From: Paenibacillus sp.
Lineage (GTDB): Bacteria > Bacillota > Bacilli > Paenibacillales > Paenibacillaceae
Length of the DNA stretch: 16,187 nt
NCBI GenBank assembly: GCA_029256665.1
Contig: JAQSXN010000013.1
Coordinates: 1 to 16,187 of the forward strand
Reading direction: 5' to 3'
In this document: positions 1-7,216 of the stretch, piece by piece
Layout: every line of letters begins with the position of its first letter
How positions within the stretch are numbered: the first letter of the stretch is position 1
Notes under the pieces: model-generated
Databases searched by the model: none
What the model was told of the DNA's origin: nothing
The model's input: only the letters and a program-made list of their open reading frames with translations
Position numbers and translations under genes: made by a program

Positions 1-1130
1 GCCTGCCCGGCGGCCGAAGGGTCCAGCCACCGCAGCCGGAACGTCCAGCCGGCGGATACCGCGTCTATATAAGACATCCCCTCCAGTATCTCGTAAGAAT
101 AACGGCCGGGTACCGTCCCTGCGGCAGGAATCTTCCGCCACCGCATGGTCTCGTATTCGCGCAAGCAGCGTATGCCGCCGCCCGCATCGAGCCTCCATGT
201 CGACGACGCTCCCGGAGCCGCGGCGAACCGCATTCGCTCTATGCCGTCAAAGGATATGTTTTCCGTATCTTGCGAAAGATAATTTAATATTAGTTTAATC
301 AATCTCCTTTGTAAAGCGACGTGAAGACCCCATAATTCGCTGCACGAAACGGCTATTTCCCCTTGCTCCGCCCGCGCGATCTCGCCGAACAGTTCAGCCG
401 TCCTGCCCGCCAGATAATCATCCTCTTCGCCCGCCACCTCGGCGAGGCGCTGCAGCGACAGCGGCAGCTGGGGATTGAATTGCGACAAGTACGGAAGGAC
501 GTCGAGGCGTACCGTGTTACGGAAGTAATAACGCTCCAGGTTGCTGCTGTCCGTGCAATAAGGGATATCCCACTCTTCGCAGTAGCTCAGAAGGTCTGAC
601 TTGTTCATACGCAAGAGCGGCCGGATGAGTTCCACATTATTTTCGCTGCGTTTCCCCGGAATGCCGGATAGGCCGGACAGCCCCGCTCCGCGAATAATGC
701 GCATCATGACCGTCTCGGCCTGGTCGTCGGCATGGTGGGCGAGGGCAATGCGCGACGCCCCGTGCCGCTTGGCGACTCCATGCAGGAAGTCATACCGCTT
801 CTCGCGCGCCGCCGCTTGCAAGTTCAATCGATTTTCTTCTATATAAGTAGGCAGATCGAGCTCCGTTGTCTCGCAAGGGAGCCCGAGCGCCTCCGCATAC
901 GCGCGCACCATTGCAAGCTCCGCCGCGGATTCGGTACCGCGGAAGCCATGATTGACATGAGCCGCCACGAGGCGCAGCCGTTGCCGCGCAGCCAGGCCTT
1001 GGAGCACATGGAGCAGCGCCATGGAGTCCGCTCCGCCGGATACGGCGACGACGATCGTGTCGCCCGGCTCCCATAATCCGCGCTCCGCCGCTTCCTTCTC
1101 CGCCGCTTCCCGCAGCGCATTCGCACTCAT
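1..1130 (-). CDS. tilS: tRNA(Ile)-lysidine synthase, 3' end outside window
   Basis: TilS ATP-dependently joins lysine to C34 of the CAU-anticodon tRNA-Ile, so that it reads AUA codons. It acts in the cytosol and is normally essential. The visible 376 residues begin MSANALREAAEKEAAERGLW. They contain the diagnostic N-type ATP pyrophosphatase P-loop SGGADS (residues 31-36), followed by AAHVNHGFRG and ALAHHADDQAETVMMR, both typical of the TilS catalytic domain, then the start of the C-terminal tRNA-binding part. Roughly 100 residues should lie beyond position 1, judging from the usual 450-480 length. The ATG at 1130 is the only plausible start: the frame is open upstream to a TAA but holds no other ATG, GTG or TTG. 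Its Shine-Dalgarno is weak (a GGGGG or AAGGG stretch at poor spacing). The gene follows the kinase after 88 bp, as in Bacillus subtilis yabS-yabT-tilS, and is probably cotranscribed. Confidence 0.95.
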   Translation of the reverse strand, partial: MSANALREAAEKEAAERGLWEPGDTIVVAVSGGADSMALLHVLQGLAARQRLRLVAAHVNHGFRGTESAAELAMVRAYAEALGLPCETTELDLPTYIEENRLNLQAAAREKRYDFLHGVAKRHGASRIALAHHADDQAETVMMRIIRGAGLSGLSGIPGKRSENNVELIRPLLRMNKSDLLSYCEEWDIPYCTDSSNLERYYFRNTVRLDVLPYLSQFNPQLPLSLQRLAEVAGEEDDYLAGRTAELFGEIARAEQGEIAVSCSELWGLHVALQRRLIKLILNYLSQDTENISFDGIERMRFAAAPGASSTWRLDAGGGIRCLREYETMRWRKIPAAGTVPGRYSYEILEGMSYIDAVSAGWTFRLRWLDPSAAGQ

Positions 1131-1218
1131 CGCCCTTGTTCGCCCCCGTTCTCTGTGCCTTCTGTCTCTCCTGTCTCTTGCCGAAAGACCAACCGTTTAT
1201 GTATGTACGGTTCTTTGG

Positions 1219-2142
1219 CTACATCATGTTTCGCAGCAGCCAGTAGATGCTTATCGCCAGCAGCACGCTTGTCGTCGCCGCAAGCCCCTTCAGCCAGCCG
1301 GGCGTTGCCGAGGGCCGCCGCGTCTCGCGCCTGTGCATGAGCAGCCGCCAGGCCTCGGCTCCTTCCGTCGCGTCCGCGAAGCCGCCTTCAAGCGCCTTCT
1401 TGAGCCAACCCGCCACCGGCTTCAGCACAGGGCTATGCGTGAGCAAAGCGGTCAGCTCCTGCGTCGATCGGTTCTGCGGCAGCAGCTCTTTGGTCAACGC
1501 GTGAAGCCGCTTAGGCTCGTACAGCTGAATGCACAGCACGGCGAAGGAAAACAGGTCGTACTTCGGGTCGGCCGATCGGGCGCCGCTGTTCCAGTAGCCC
1601 CGGTCGTAGATTTCCGTGAATTGGCGGACGCTCTTGCCGATTCCCGTCACGCCGCCGAAGTCGACGAGCTCCACATGTCCGTAGTCCGCCACCATGACGT
1701 TCTCGACCTTGAGATCCCCGAATACCCAGCCAGCGCGATGCAGCTTCGCCAGCTTGCCCAGCAGATTAAGCCCGACCAGAGGGAACCACTGCGAGCCCTG
1801 CTGCTTCAAGTACGCGTCGAGCGTCGTTCCCCTTACGTAGCGCATTATATAGAAAGGATATTCTTTGCCGCCCGGTCCGTACAGATCGTCAACGTCGAAC
1901 AAAAAGGGCTCCATGCCTTGGCCCTTCTGACCCGCAAGCGACTTCAGCACGTTGATCTCGGATTGCAGATCGACGGCGTCGGCCCCCGCCTTGAGCGCGT
2001 ACCAATCCCGATCCTTCTGTACCAGGTACACCTTGCCGTTCGCGCCCTCTCCAAGGAGACGCTCCACCCGGTAGCGGCCCCCCTTCCACTTGCCAACGAC
2101 GATCGTCCCCCGCCTAAGCTCCAACTTAAACGACGTAGTCAC
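1219..2142 (-). CDS. yabT: YabT-like membrane-anchored Ser/Thr protein kinase
   Basis: This 307-residue protein has a eukaryote-type kinase fold: glycine loop GEGANGKV (31-38), catalytic lysine in YALK (K51), an alpha-C glutamate near E62, catalytic loop FGDLKVEN (141-148) and metal-binding DFG (161-163). The loop lacks the His-Arg of HRD, so it is a non-RD kinase. A basic juxtamembrane stretch, HRRETRRP (about 270-277), precedes one hydrophobic segment near 286-304, giving a tail-anchored topology. B. subtilis YabT has the same plan: it is a forespore membrane kinase activated by DNA that phosphorylates RecA. Assignment here rests on the domain plan plus position between yabS and tilS. The start is a GTG that overlaps the end of yabS by 17 nt; an in-frame TGA lies just upstream, so no longer form is possible. 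Another membrane-linked kinase of unknown target is the alternative. Confidence 0.85.
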   Translation of the reverse strand: MTTSFKLELRRGTIVVGKWKGGRYRVERLLGEGANGKVYLVQKDRDWYALKAGADAVDLQSEINVLKSLAGQKGQGMEPFLFDVDDLYGPGGKEYPFYIMRYVRGTTLDAYLKQQGSQWFPLVGLNLLGKLAKLHRAGWVFGDLKVENVMVADYGHVELVDFGGVTGIGKSVRQFTEIYDRGYWNSGARSADPKYDLFSFAVLCIQLYEPKRLHALTKELLPQNRSTQELTALLTHSPVLKPVAGWLKKALEGGFADATEGAEAWRLLMHRRETRRPSATPGWLKGLAATTSVLLAISIYWLLRNMM

Positions 2143-2860
2143 CCATCATCCCATCCGTTCCGTATCTGCTATTCCTGCCCGCATCCTCGCCCTGTCCCTG
2201 CCGAAAATAATCCACGGCCTGCATGATGGCCGGGCCCGTCGGCGTCGTGCCCCCCATCTGCAGCTTGGGGAAAATCGATTGCACGCCGTTCAGATGATCC
2301 GTCCAAGCAAGGTCAAGCACGCAATCATCGCCGTGCCGCGAGCCCGGGAAGTGGAATACCGCGATCTGGCTTCTTCCTTGCCGCGCCTGCAGGCTCAGCA
2401 TCAGATCGTGGATCGCCTCCTCCACCGCCGCAAGCTTGGGCTTCATGCTCGCGCTTGCGTCGATTAGCAGCGCCACTTGCAGCCCGGACGTTTCGCCCAG
2501 CTCGTCGATCACCCGCACGACCTCGCCTCGCTTCTCCGGCGGCAGCGCTTCAATGGCGCCGTTGCCGAGGACATGCTTAAGCTCCTTCTGCACGGCCAGC
2601 TGAATCGTCTGGACGACCGTCTTGCGCGTCATCATCTGAACCGTCTGGGAGAGCTGGCGCATATTGACAAGCCGGCTCAGACCGCCGCCCGCTCTCGCGA
2701 TCTCGTCTATCTCCGAAGCGCCGAGCTCGCCGACATCCCCGTGATCGAGCACGCCTACGACGTTGACCGCGATGCCTTCCGACTTGGCATGGGCCGCCGC
2801 CACGACCGGACTCATCCCTACGTTGGAGCAACCATCCGTAATCAACAAAATCTGTTTCAT
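2126..2860 (-). CDS. yabS: YabS-like VWA-domain protein
   Basis: The product has 244 residues. B. subtilis yabS, next to spoIIE and yabT, encodes a VWA protein of the same size whose biochemical role is not established. A metal-ion-dependent adhesion site (MIDAS) is visible: DASAS at 134-138 and the threonine motif GGTTPTG at about 203-209. The third element, an aspartate in a strand-TDG motif (ILLITDG), sits at the extreme N-terminus (4-10), before DxSxS instead of after it. The two halves therefore look circularly permuted. I start at the ATG at 2860, because GGAGGG lies 7 nt upstream. An in-frame ATG at 2899 would add 13 residues but would put this ribosome site inside the coding region. 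It is the first gene of the yabS-yabT-tilS run and its stop codon overlaps yabT. Confidence 0.88.
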   Translation of the reverse strand: MKQILLITDGCSNVGMSPVVAAAHAKSEGIAVNVVGVLDHGDVGELGASEIDEIARAGGGLSRLVNMRQLSQTVQMMTRKTVVQTIQLAVQKELKHVLGNGAIEALPPEKRGEVVRVIDELGETSGLQVALLIDASASMKPKLAAVEEAIHDLMLSLQARQGRSQIAVFHFPGSRHGDDCVLDLAWTDHLNGVQSIFPKLQMGGTTPTGPAIMQAVDYFRQGQGEDAGRNSRYGTDGMMGDYVV

Positions 2861-2867
2861 CCCATAT

Positions 2868-2873
2868 CCCTCC
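2868..2873 (-). promoter_or_regulatory. Ribosome binding site that fixes the yabS start
   Basis: GGAGGG on the minus strand sits 7 nt before the ATG at 2860. It decides between this ATG and the upstream in-frame ATG at 2899. Confidence 0.8.
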
Positions 2874-3022
2874 ATAGTCCGCCTGAGCGAATTTCGCAAA
2901 AAGCCTTTTCTATCAGCTTTGCCTATTTTGGAAGAGATAAACTTAGCTAGAGTCGAAAAAAGAAGGGCTTGCCATGGCGTATTTCCCGCCCGCGCCTTGC
3001 ACGGACGCCAACAATTGCCACT

Positions 3023-3050
3023 ATTATAGCATACACACGGACGTTGACAC
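3023..3050 (-). promoter_or_regulatory. Promoter for yabS-yabT-tilS
   Basis: On the minus strand a perfect TATAAT (3023-3028) is preceded by TGC, giving an extended -10 (TGnTATAAT). A partial -35, GTGTCA (3045-3050), lies 16 bp upstream and matches TTGACA at 4 of 6 positions. This looks like a vegetative sigma-A promoter. The predicted transcript would carry a leader of about 155 nt before the yabS ATG. Function is inferred from the match only. Confidence 0.65.
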
Positions 3051-3072
3051 CTGAATCGGAAGAACTCCTAAC

Positions 3073-3088
3073 GATGACTGCGGTCATC
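3073..3088. other. Small perfect hairpin
   Basis: GATGAC-TGCG-GTCATC forms a perfect 6-bp stem with a 4-nt loop. It lies between the yabS promoter and the larger hairpin at 3095-3122. There is no T-run, so it may only contribute to insulation between units. Confidence 0.45.
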
Positions 3089-3094
3089 AAACTG

Positions 3095-3122
3095 AAGAGC
3101 CGGTCAATGGCGACCGGCCCTT
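3095..3122 (-). terminator. Terminator-like hairpin downstream of the five-gene cassette
   Basis: GCCGGTC (3099-3105) and GACCGGC (3112-3118) form a 7-bp GC stem with a 6-nt loop. The stem extends by AAG/CTT past one mismatch. On the minus strand it is followed by TCTTCAGTTT, a poor T-tract. It lies just upstream of the yabS promoter, where it could stop read-through from the cassette, but it is about 500 bp past the last cassette gene. Confidence 0.4.
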
Positions 3123-3186
3123 GCGCGTCTAGCTATAAATGACATAGGGCAAGCCGCCCAGCTATCCGATCTTCGTCATGGATAGG

Positions 3187-3446
3187 TACCACGAGCGTCC
3201 ATCCTAGACCAATTTCGTTAGATGCGTGCACCGGTGAATGTAGTAGAAATTTCGACTACAATAACCCCATTCGGCGCATGGACCATCAAATGTAATATAA
3301 ATTTCGACTACAATGACCCCATTCGGCGTATGGACCATCAAATGTAATATAAATTTCGACTACAATGACCACATTCGGCGTGTGGTCCATCAAATGTAGT
3401 ATAAATTTATACTACAATATTCTCGTTAGATACGTATGCCGCGGTG
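3187..3446. repeat. 52-bp tandem repeat array with 22-bp palindromes
   Basis: Three complete units start at 3239, 3291 and 3343, and a fourth begins at 3395, each exactly 52 bp apart. Every unit opens with a 22-bp palindrome or degenerate palindrome of the form TGTAnTnnAAATTTnnACTACA. It is followed by about 30 bp containing ATTCGGCGnnTGG and CATCAAA. The fourth palindrome (3395-3416) is perfect, and the first (3239-3260) has a single mismatched pair. Units two and three combine a TGTAATAT left arm with a CGACTACA right arm and so are only partly symmetric. A divergent unit half, TCGTTAGATnCGT, occurs at both ends (3215 and 3423), 208 bp or exactly four periods apart. Function is unknown. Confidence 0.85.
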
Positions 3447-3514
3447 CGGCGTGTTTGGCGGTGCTGCATGTGCGGTGGTCGGCGTGTGCAGTGGTGCTAC
3501 GTGTGTGGCGGTGC
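3443..3514. repeat. Degenerate G/T-rich minisatellite-like repeat
   Basis: The plus strand is strongly G- and T-rich with recurring GGTG, GGCGTGT and GTGCT elements. Two imperfect copies of about 31-33 bp start at 3443 and 3474, followed by a partial third near 3508. The stretch directly follows the 52-bp array. No coding signal supports the frames across it. Confidence 0.55.
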
Positions 3515-3531
3515 AACTCAACGCAGCGCGG

Positions 3532-3570
3532 CGCATTCCATCCCGGCCCGATTCGCTGGAATGGAATGCG
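3532..3570. other. 10-bp-stem hairpin after the last cassette gene
   Basis: CGCATTCCAT (3532-3541) pairs perfectly with ATGGAATGCG (3561-3570) around a 19-nt loop. It lies about 60-100 nt downstream of the VWA stop codon on the minus strand. No T-run follows in either direction, so a simple rho-independent terminator is unlikely. An mRNA 3'-end stabiliser or processing site is possible. Confidence 0.5.
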
Positions 3571-3628
3571 GCGGCAAATGGCCCGCATCGACCCTCAAAG
3601 AATAGGCCTACTCCCACTATTTCCGCAA

Positions 3629-4864
3629 TTACAACGGCTTCATGCCGCCCGTCAGCTTCTCCGCCAGCGCGGGCAGGTCATGCCCCTTAAGCGCGCCCTC
3701 AACCAGCGCCGGCAGCATGGCCGGGGTGCAGGCGAAGGATGGCGTGCCGTCCCGCGCGAACTGTTTGGCCACGCCCTCGTCGTAATAGGGCTGCCCTTGA
3801 TCCGACAATGCCAGGAGGCAGATGGTGCGCACCCCCGCCTCGCGCATTTCGCGCATCCGGCGAATGAGACCGGCTTGGCTTCCGCCCTCTAGCAAGTCGG
3901 AGATAAGAATAAACAGCGTCTTCTTGGGCTCCGTAATAAACTGCTCGCAATACTGCACCGACTTGTGAATATCCGTGCCGCCGCCGAGCTGGATGCCGAA
4001 CAGCATATCCACGGGATCGTTCGCGCATTGCTCCGTCAAGTCCACGACCTGCGTGTCGAACGCCACGACGCGGGTGTCCAGCGCCGGCATGCTGGCGAAG
4101 ATGGAGCCTACGACGGAAGCCCAGATGACGGAATCGGCCATGGAGCCGCTCTGGTCGATATCGACGATAATCGTCCATTCCTTGCTGCGGCGGGCCCGGT
4201 CGAAATAATAAAATTTCTCCGGAATGATCTGCCGCCGTTCCGCGCTGTAATGCTTCAGGTTGCGCTGAATGGTCCGCTTCCAGTCTATGCCGGACAGCGA
4301 TGGCAGCGGGGAATGCTGCCTGCGATTAAGAGCGCCCGTCACCGCCCGCCTGATGTCGGTATCCAGCCGCTTCTTCAAGTCGTCGACCACCGCCTGCACG
4401 AGCAGCCTCGCCGTCTCCTTGGTTTTCTCGGGAATCTTGCCCTTCAGCGACATCAACGTGCCGACCAGCCCGATATCCGGCTTGACCGTGGCCAGGAGCT
4501 CCGGCTCGAACAGCAGCTGTTTCCAGCCGCGGCGTTCCATGGCATCATTCTGAATGATCGACACGACATCCTCCGGGAACAGACTGCGCACGTCGCCCAG
4601 CCATTTCGCCAACCTTGGCGCCGACTTGCCCGAGCCCGCGCTCCGCCCGCCCGAGCCCAAACCCGCCGCGCCGGCATTGCCCGACTCTGCGCCGCCGGTA
4701 TCGTCGTAGATCGCCGCGAGCGCTTCGTCCATGATCCGCTCGTCATCGGTTAGCGTAAGAACGGCCGCCGCCCCGCCGCCGCTTTGGGCCAGCTGCTCCT
4801 CCGCGGCCTTGCCCAGCACGAGACGCCATCGCGACCACAGCTCTTGATCGAATTCGGCGCTCAT
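3629..4864 (-). CDS. CoxE/YehP-like VWA-domain protein of the cassette
   Basis: This 411-residue protein has a C-terminal VWA domain with a complete MIDAS in the usual order: DQSGS (237-241), threonine in GGGTD (T297) and aspartate in LISDLL (D323). Before it come a helical N-terminal region, a Gly/Ser/Ala-rich linker (about 57-80) and a charged helical segment (about 90-225). VWA proteins paired with MoxR AAA+ ATPases (ViaA with RavA, NorD with NorQ, CbbO with CbbQ) link the ATPase to its target. By analogy this is the substrate-contacting partner of the ATPase encoded two genes upstream. The ATG at 4864 follows the DUF5682 stop after 3 nt, so translation is probably coupled. It is the last cassette gene and corresponds to E. 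coli YehP by domain and order. The substrate is unknown. Confidence 0.9.
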   Translation of the reverse strand: MSAEFDQELWSRWRLVLGKAAEEQLAQSGGGAAAVLTLTDDERIMDEALAAIYDDTGGAESGNAGAAGLGSGGRSAGSGKSAPRLAKWLGDVRSLFPEDVVSIIQNDAMERRGWKQLLFEPELLATVKPDIGLVGTLMSLKGKIPEKTKETARLLVQAVVDDLKKRLDTDIRRAVTGALNRRQHSPLPSLSGIDWKRTIQRNLKHYSAERRQIIPEKFYYFDRARRSKEWTIIVDIDQSGSMADSVIWASVVGSIFASMPALDTRVVAFDTQVVDLTEQCANDPVDMLFGIQLGGGTDIHKSVQYCEQFITEPKKTLFILISDLLEGGSQAGLIRRMREMREAGVRTICLLALSDQGQPYYDEGVAKQFARDGTPSFACTPAMLPALVEGALKGHDLPALAEKLTGGMKPL

Positions 4865-4867
4865 AAG

Positions 4868-7216
4868 TCAAAAGTCCTCAAAGTCAAATTCGTTCAGCTC
4901 CTCGATTTGCTTGGTTTGCTGCTCGCTGAGTTCTCCGCCGAGAAGCTCCGCCGCTTGCTCCGCGCCGACGCCCCACAGCTCCCCCAGCACTTCGGCCACC
5001 ATGACCTTCTCGCGCTGCGAGAACACGCTGAAAGCTCGCCGCAGAAACACCAGCGCCCGCGCGAATTGCTCCCGCTCCAGGCCCGCCATATAGTTGTTCA
5101 GCTGCTCCCACAGGCTGATACGCGATACGAGCGCGTAGCGGTTGCGCTGCGCGAGCCCCTCGAACCAGCCCGCGCCCAGCTCGGCGGGCACGCCCGGCGA
5201 CAAGCGCCGCGACACTTCTCCCTCGCAGTCGGCAGCCGACAAGATGCCCCGCTCCATTAGAATCGCGCAGGCGAAGCCCGACAACCGCGGATTGCGATCG
5301 TCCCGGCCGGACAGCTCCTCCAGCTGGCGCACCCACAACGCTTCGTCGACGCTCTCGCCATGCTCCTGCGCAACGCCGTTCAAGCTGTTCATCGCCGTGA
5401 TCATCTCGGTGGCGGCTTCATCGTTGCAGCCGCTGGCCTCCAGCAGGAACAGGCAGGCGCGCAAGAACAGCTTTTCCATCAGCGGCACTAACGGCGCGGT
5501 ATCCAGCTTCCTAACGTCGCCGTACGAGACAATGACAGCTAGTTGCCGCACGGCCTCCGCCAGCTGCACCACGTCCCGGCTGTCTGCCGCTAGCCGTTGA
5601 AGCGCCGTCGTGCTGGCTTCCAGCTGCGACGCCATACCGCACATGCACGCGACCTGGATCAGCGCGGACGCTTCGGCGATGCTGGAGCAAGCAGCCAGTT
5701 TTTGACCTAGCGTATAGGCCGCGGCAATCTCGATCGTCTCGCCTAGCAGCGTCGCCTCCACCGCTTGAATTTCGGCTTCCGGCGTCCATTGCAGCACCCA
5801 ATGCTCCGCCCAGTTCGCCCCTTGCTGCCCGCTCGGCTTCCACTGGGCGAGCGAAATGCCTGCGAGCGCCAGCCTGTGCAGGAAGAACGAGCGATGCAAG
5901 TCCAGGAACGCCGCTTCCTCCGTCTTCACGCGCCGATTCTCGCGCAGGTCGAGCGCAAGATCCTGGGCGACCGCCGTCCGGTATTTCTCCAGCTTGAGAC
6001 GCTTAAGCTGCCGGTTAAGATCGTCCTGCACCGGCGTCTGGCTGACGCCTTCGGCAAGCGATCCGATGCCGGTCCCGACATCGAGAGCGGCCAGCGGCTC
6101 GGCTACGACGGAGAGCTCGCCCCGTCCCAGCAGCGTGCGCGCGGCATCGTGCAGATCAAGGAGCGTCGGCTGCCCGCCCTCGTGCAGCGCCGCCAGCGAC
6201 TCCGCCATCCGGACCGCTTCGATCACTTCGGCCGTGGAACGGTGCGTTCCCGACTCGCGCAGGCTGCGCGCGACGGAGGACATATAATAATGCGGCAGCT
6301 CAGCCAGCTTGCCCGACTGCATGCACGCCCACATCCGCTCGTAGTAACCCGGAGCCTTATTGCCTGCCCCGTAACCCGATAGCGAAGACAATCTGTAATA
6401 CGAGTAGGGCATCATCGTCCGGCGCGCCGCCAAGGATGGTAACAAAGCCAGCTCCTCGTCGGACATGGCGCCGTCCAGCGTATCCAGCGCGGACGCGTGA
6501 TAGGCGCCGCATACGACGACAATGCCGCCCGGCGCGTGCCCCTGCTGGATCGCTTCCGCGACGCGGCGCTTCATGAAGCTTTCCCGCACCGCGTTATACG
6601 CGAACTCCCCGGCCGACCGCAACCGCTCCTCGCCGATCGACATCTCCCGCAACGACGCGGAGAACGACAGAATCGCTTCGCGATACGCCCTCGGAGACAG
6701 ATTATGCTCGTAGTGCCTCTCCCAATACGTGTCGTAGTCCGGCTCCCCCGCAAGGGAAGCGATTCGGTCGTACAGGAAAGCCTCCTTCGTAACCGGAGTA
6801 TCCTGGGAATCGGCTTCCCCCGCCGCCCCCGGCTCCATCCGCCCGTCGCCGCGCTTCTCCTGCAGCGCCAGAACGATCCGCGACGGCAGATCGATAAAGG
6901 AAGCATGCGCGCTATGGGCCGATGCCCAGCGCAGCGCTTCGTATTCCGGCGAATAAGCGGCGAACGGCCACAATACTGTGCGCACCGGGATTTCCTCGGT
7001 ATAGGCAAGAATCGCGACCGGCGGCTTCGTAGCCGGATGGACGAGATGCCGGATTTCCTCATCGGCGTCCGCGGGGCCTTCGATCAATACGGCCGTAGGC
7101 CGTATGTCGTCCAGATACCGCCGCAAGTGCCACGCGCCCGCGGGAGAAAGATGCCGAACGCCAAAGATATGTACGCCCGAGGCGGTCGATACACCCAAGG
7201 CGGACGCTCCGCTCAT
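4868..7216 (-). CDS. DUF5682 (YehM-like) protein with hydrolase-like N-terminus
   Basis: This is a large, probably cytosolic protein of 782 residues with no signal peptide or membrane segment. The N-terminal 250 residues carry FGVRHLSPAG (GxxH, 19-22), LIEGPAD (E46), FIDLP (D109), RESFM (211-215) and VCGAYH (GxxH, 237-240). Paired GxxH motifs with an acidic residue and an R-[DNE]-x-x-M motif are the hallmarks of the TraB/ChaN/EreA (Tiki) superfamily, some of whose members are metal-dependent proteases or hydrolases. Enzymatic activity is inferred, not shown. The rest is mostly alpha-helical, without recognised motifs, and ends in an acidic tail (EELNEFDFEDF). The ATG overlaps the MoxR stop codon by 4 nt and has AAGGAG 8 nt upstream. 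By size and order (MoxR, this gene, VWA) it corresponds to E. coli YehM, an uncharacterised protein. Confidence 0.85.
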   Translation of the reverse strand: MSGASALGVSTASGVHIFGVRHLSPAGAWHLRRYLDDIRPTAVLIEGPADADEEIRHLVHPATKPPVAILAYTEEIPVRTVLWPFAAYSPEYEALRWASAHSAHASFIDLPSRIVLALQEKRGDGRMEPGAAGEADSQDTPVTKEAFLYDRIASLAGEPDYDTYWERHYEHNLSPRAYREAILSFSASLREMSIGEERLRSAGEFAYNAVRESFMKRRVAEAIQQGHAPGGIVVVCGAYHASALDTLDGAMSDEELALLPSLAARRTMMPYSYYRLSSLSGYGAGNKAPGYYERMWACMQSGKLAELPHYYMSSVARSLRESGTHRSTAEVIEAVRMAESLAALHEGGQPTLLDLHDAARTLLGRGELSVVAEPLAALDVGTGIGSLAEGVSQTPVQDDLNRQLKRLKLEKYRTAVAQDLALDLRENRRVKTEEAAFLDLHRSFFLHRLALAGISLAQWKPSGQQGANWAEHWVLQWTPEAEIQAVEATLLGETIEIAAAYTLGQKLAACSSIAEASALIQVACMCGMASQLEASTTALQRLAADSRDVVQLAEAVRQLAVIVSYGDVRKLDTAPLVPLMEKLFLRACLFLLEASGCNDEAATEMITAMNSLNGVAQEHGESVDEALWVRQLEELSGRDDRNPRLSGFACAILMERGILSAADCEGEVSRRLSPGVPAELGAGWFEGLAQRNRYALVSRISLWEQLNNYMAGLEREQFARALVFLRRAFSVFSQREKVMVAEVLGELWGVGAEQAAELLGGELSEQQTKQIEELNEFDFEDF

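Larger units (their letters stand above)
2861..3628. other. Long non-coding, repeat-rich intergenic region
   Basis: No convincing gene is seen in these 768 bp on either strand. The open frames here have no ribosome site, no recognisable motif, and run through repeats. From left to right it holds the leader and promoter of yabS, two adjacent hairpins, a stretch without visible structure (3123-3186), the 52-bp tandem array, a G/T-rich degenerate repeat and a long-stem hairpin. The AT-rich palindromes contrast with the GC-rich genes on both sides. Confidence 0.8.

Noticed and set aside
1131..1218. Hairpin (ACCGT/ACGGT) between the kinase gene and tilS as a terminator
   Set aside because: The stem is short, has an internal loop and lacks a T-run. 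Read-through into tilS is more likely.
2126..2899. Longer YabS starting at the ATG at 2899
   Set aside because: The strong GGAGGG site at 2868-2873 is correctly spaced for the ATG at 2860, and the VWA-like sequence begins exactly there.
2940..3020. Transcription attenuator in the yabS leader
   Set aside because: A T-run (TTCTTTTTT on the minus strand) follows GC-rich sequence, but I could not build a convincing stem directly before it.
3239..3420. CRISPR array (22-bp palindromic repeats with about 30-bp spacers)
   Set aside because: The intervening 30-bp stretches are near copies of each other and not unique spacers, and no cas gene is nearby. It is a tandem repeat.
3365..3892. Plus-strand open frame running from the palindrome array into the VWA gene
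   Set aside because: It starts inside the tandem repeats and continues antisense to a gene with a full MIDAS motif.
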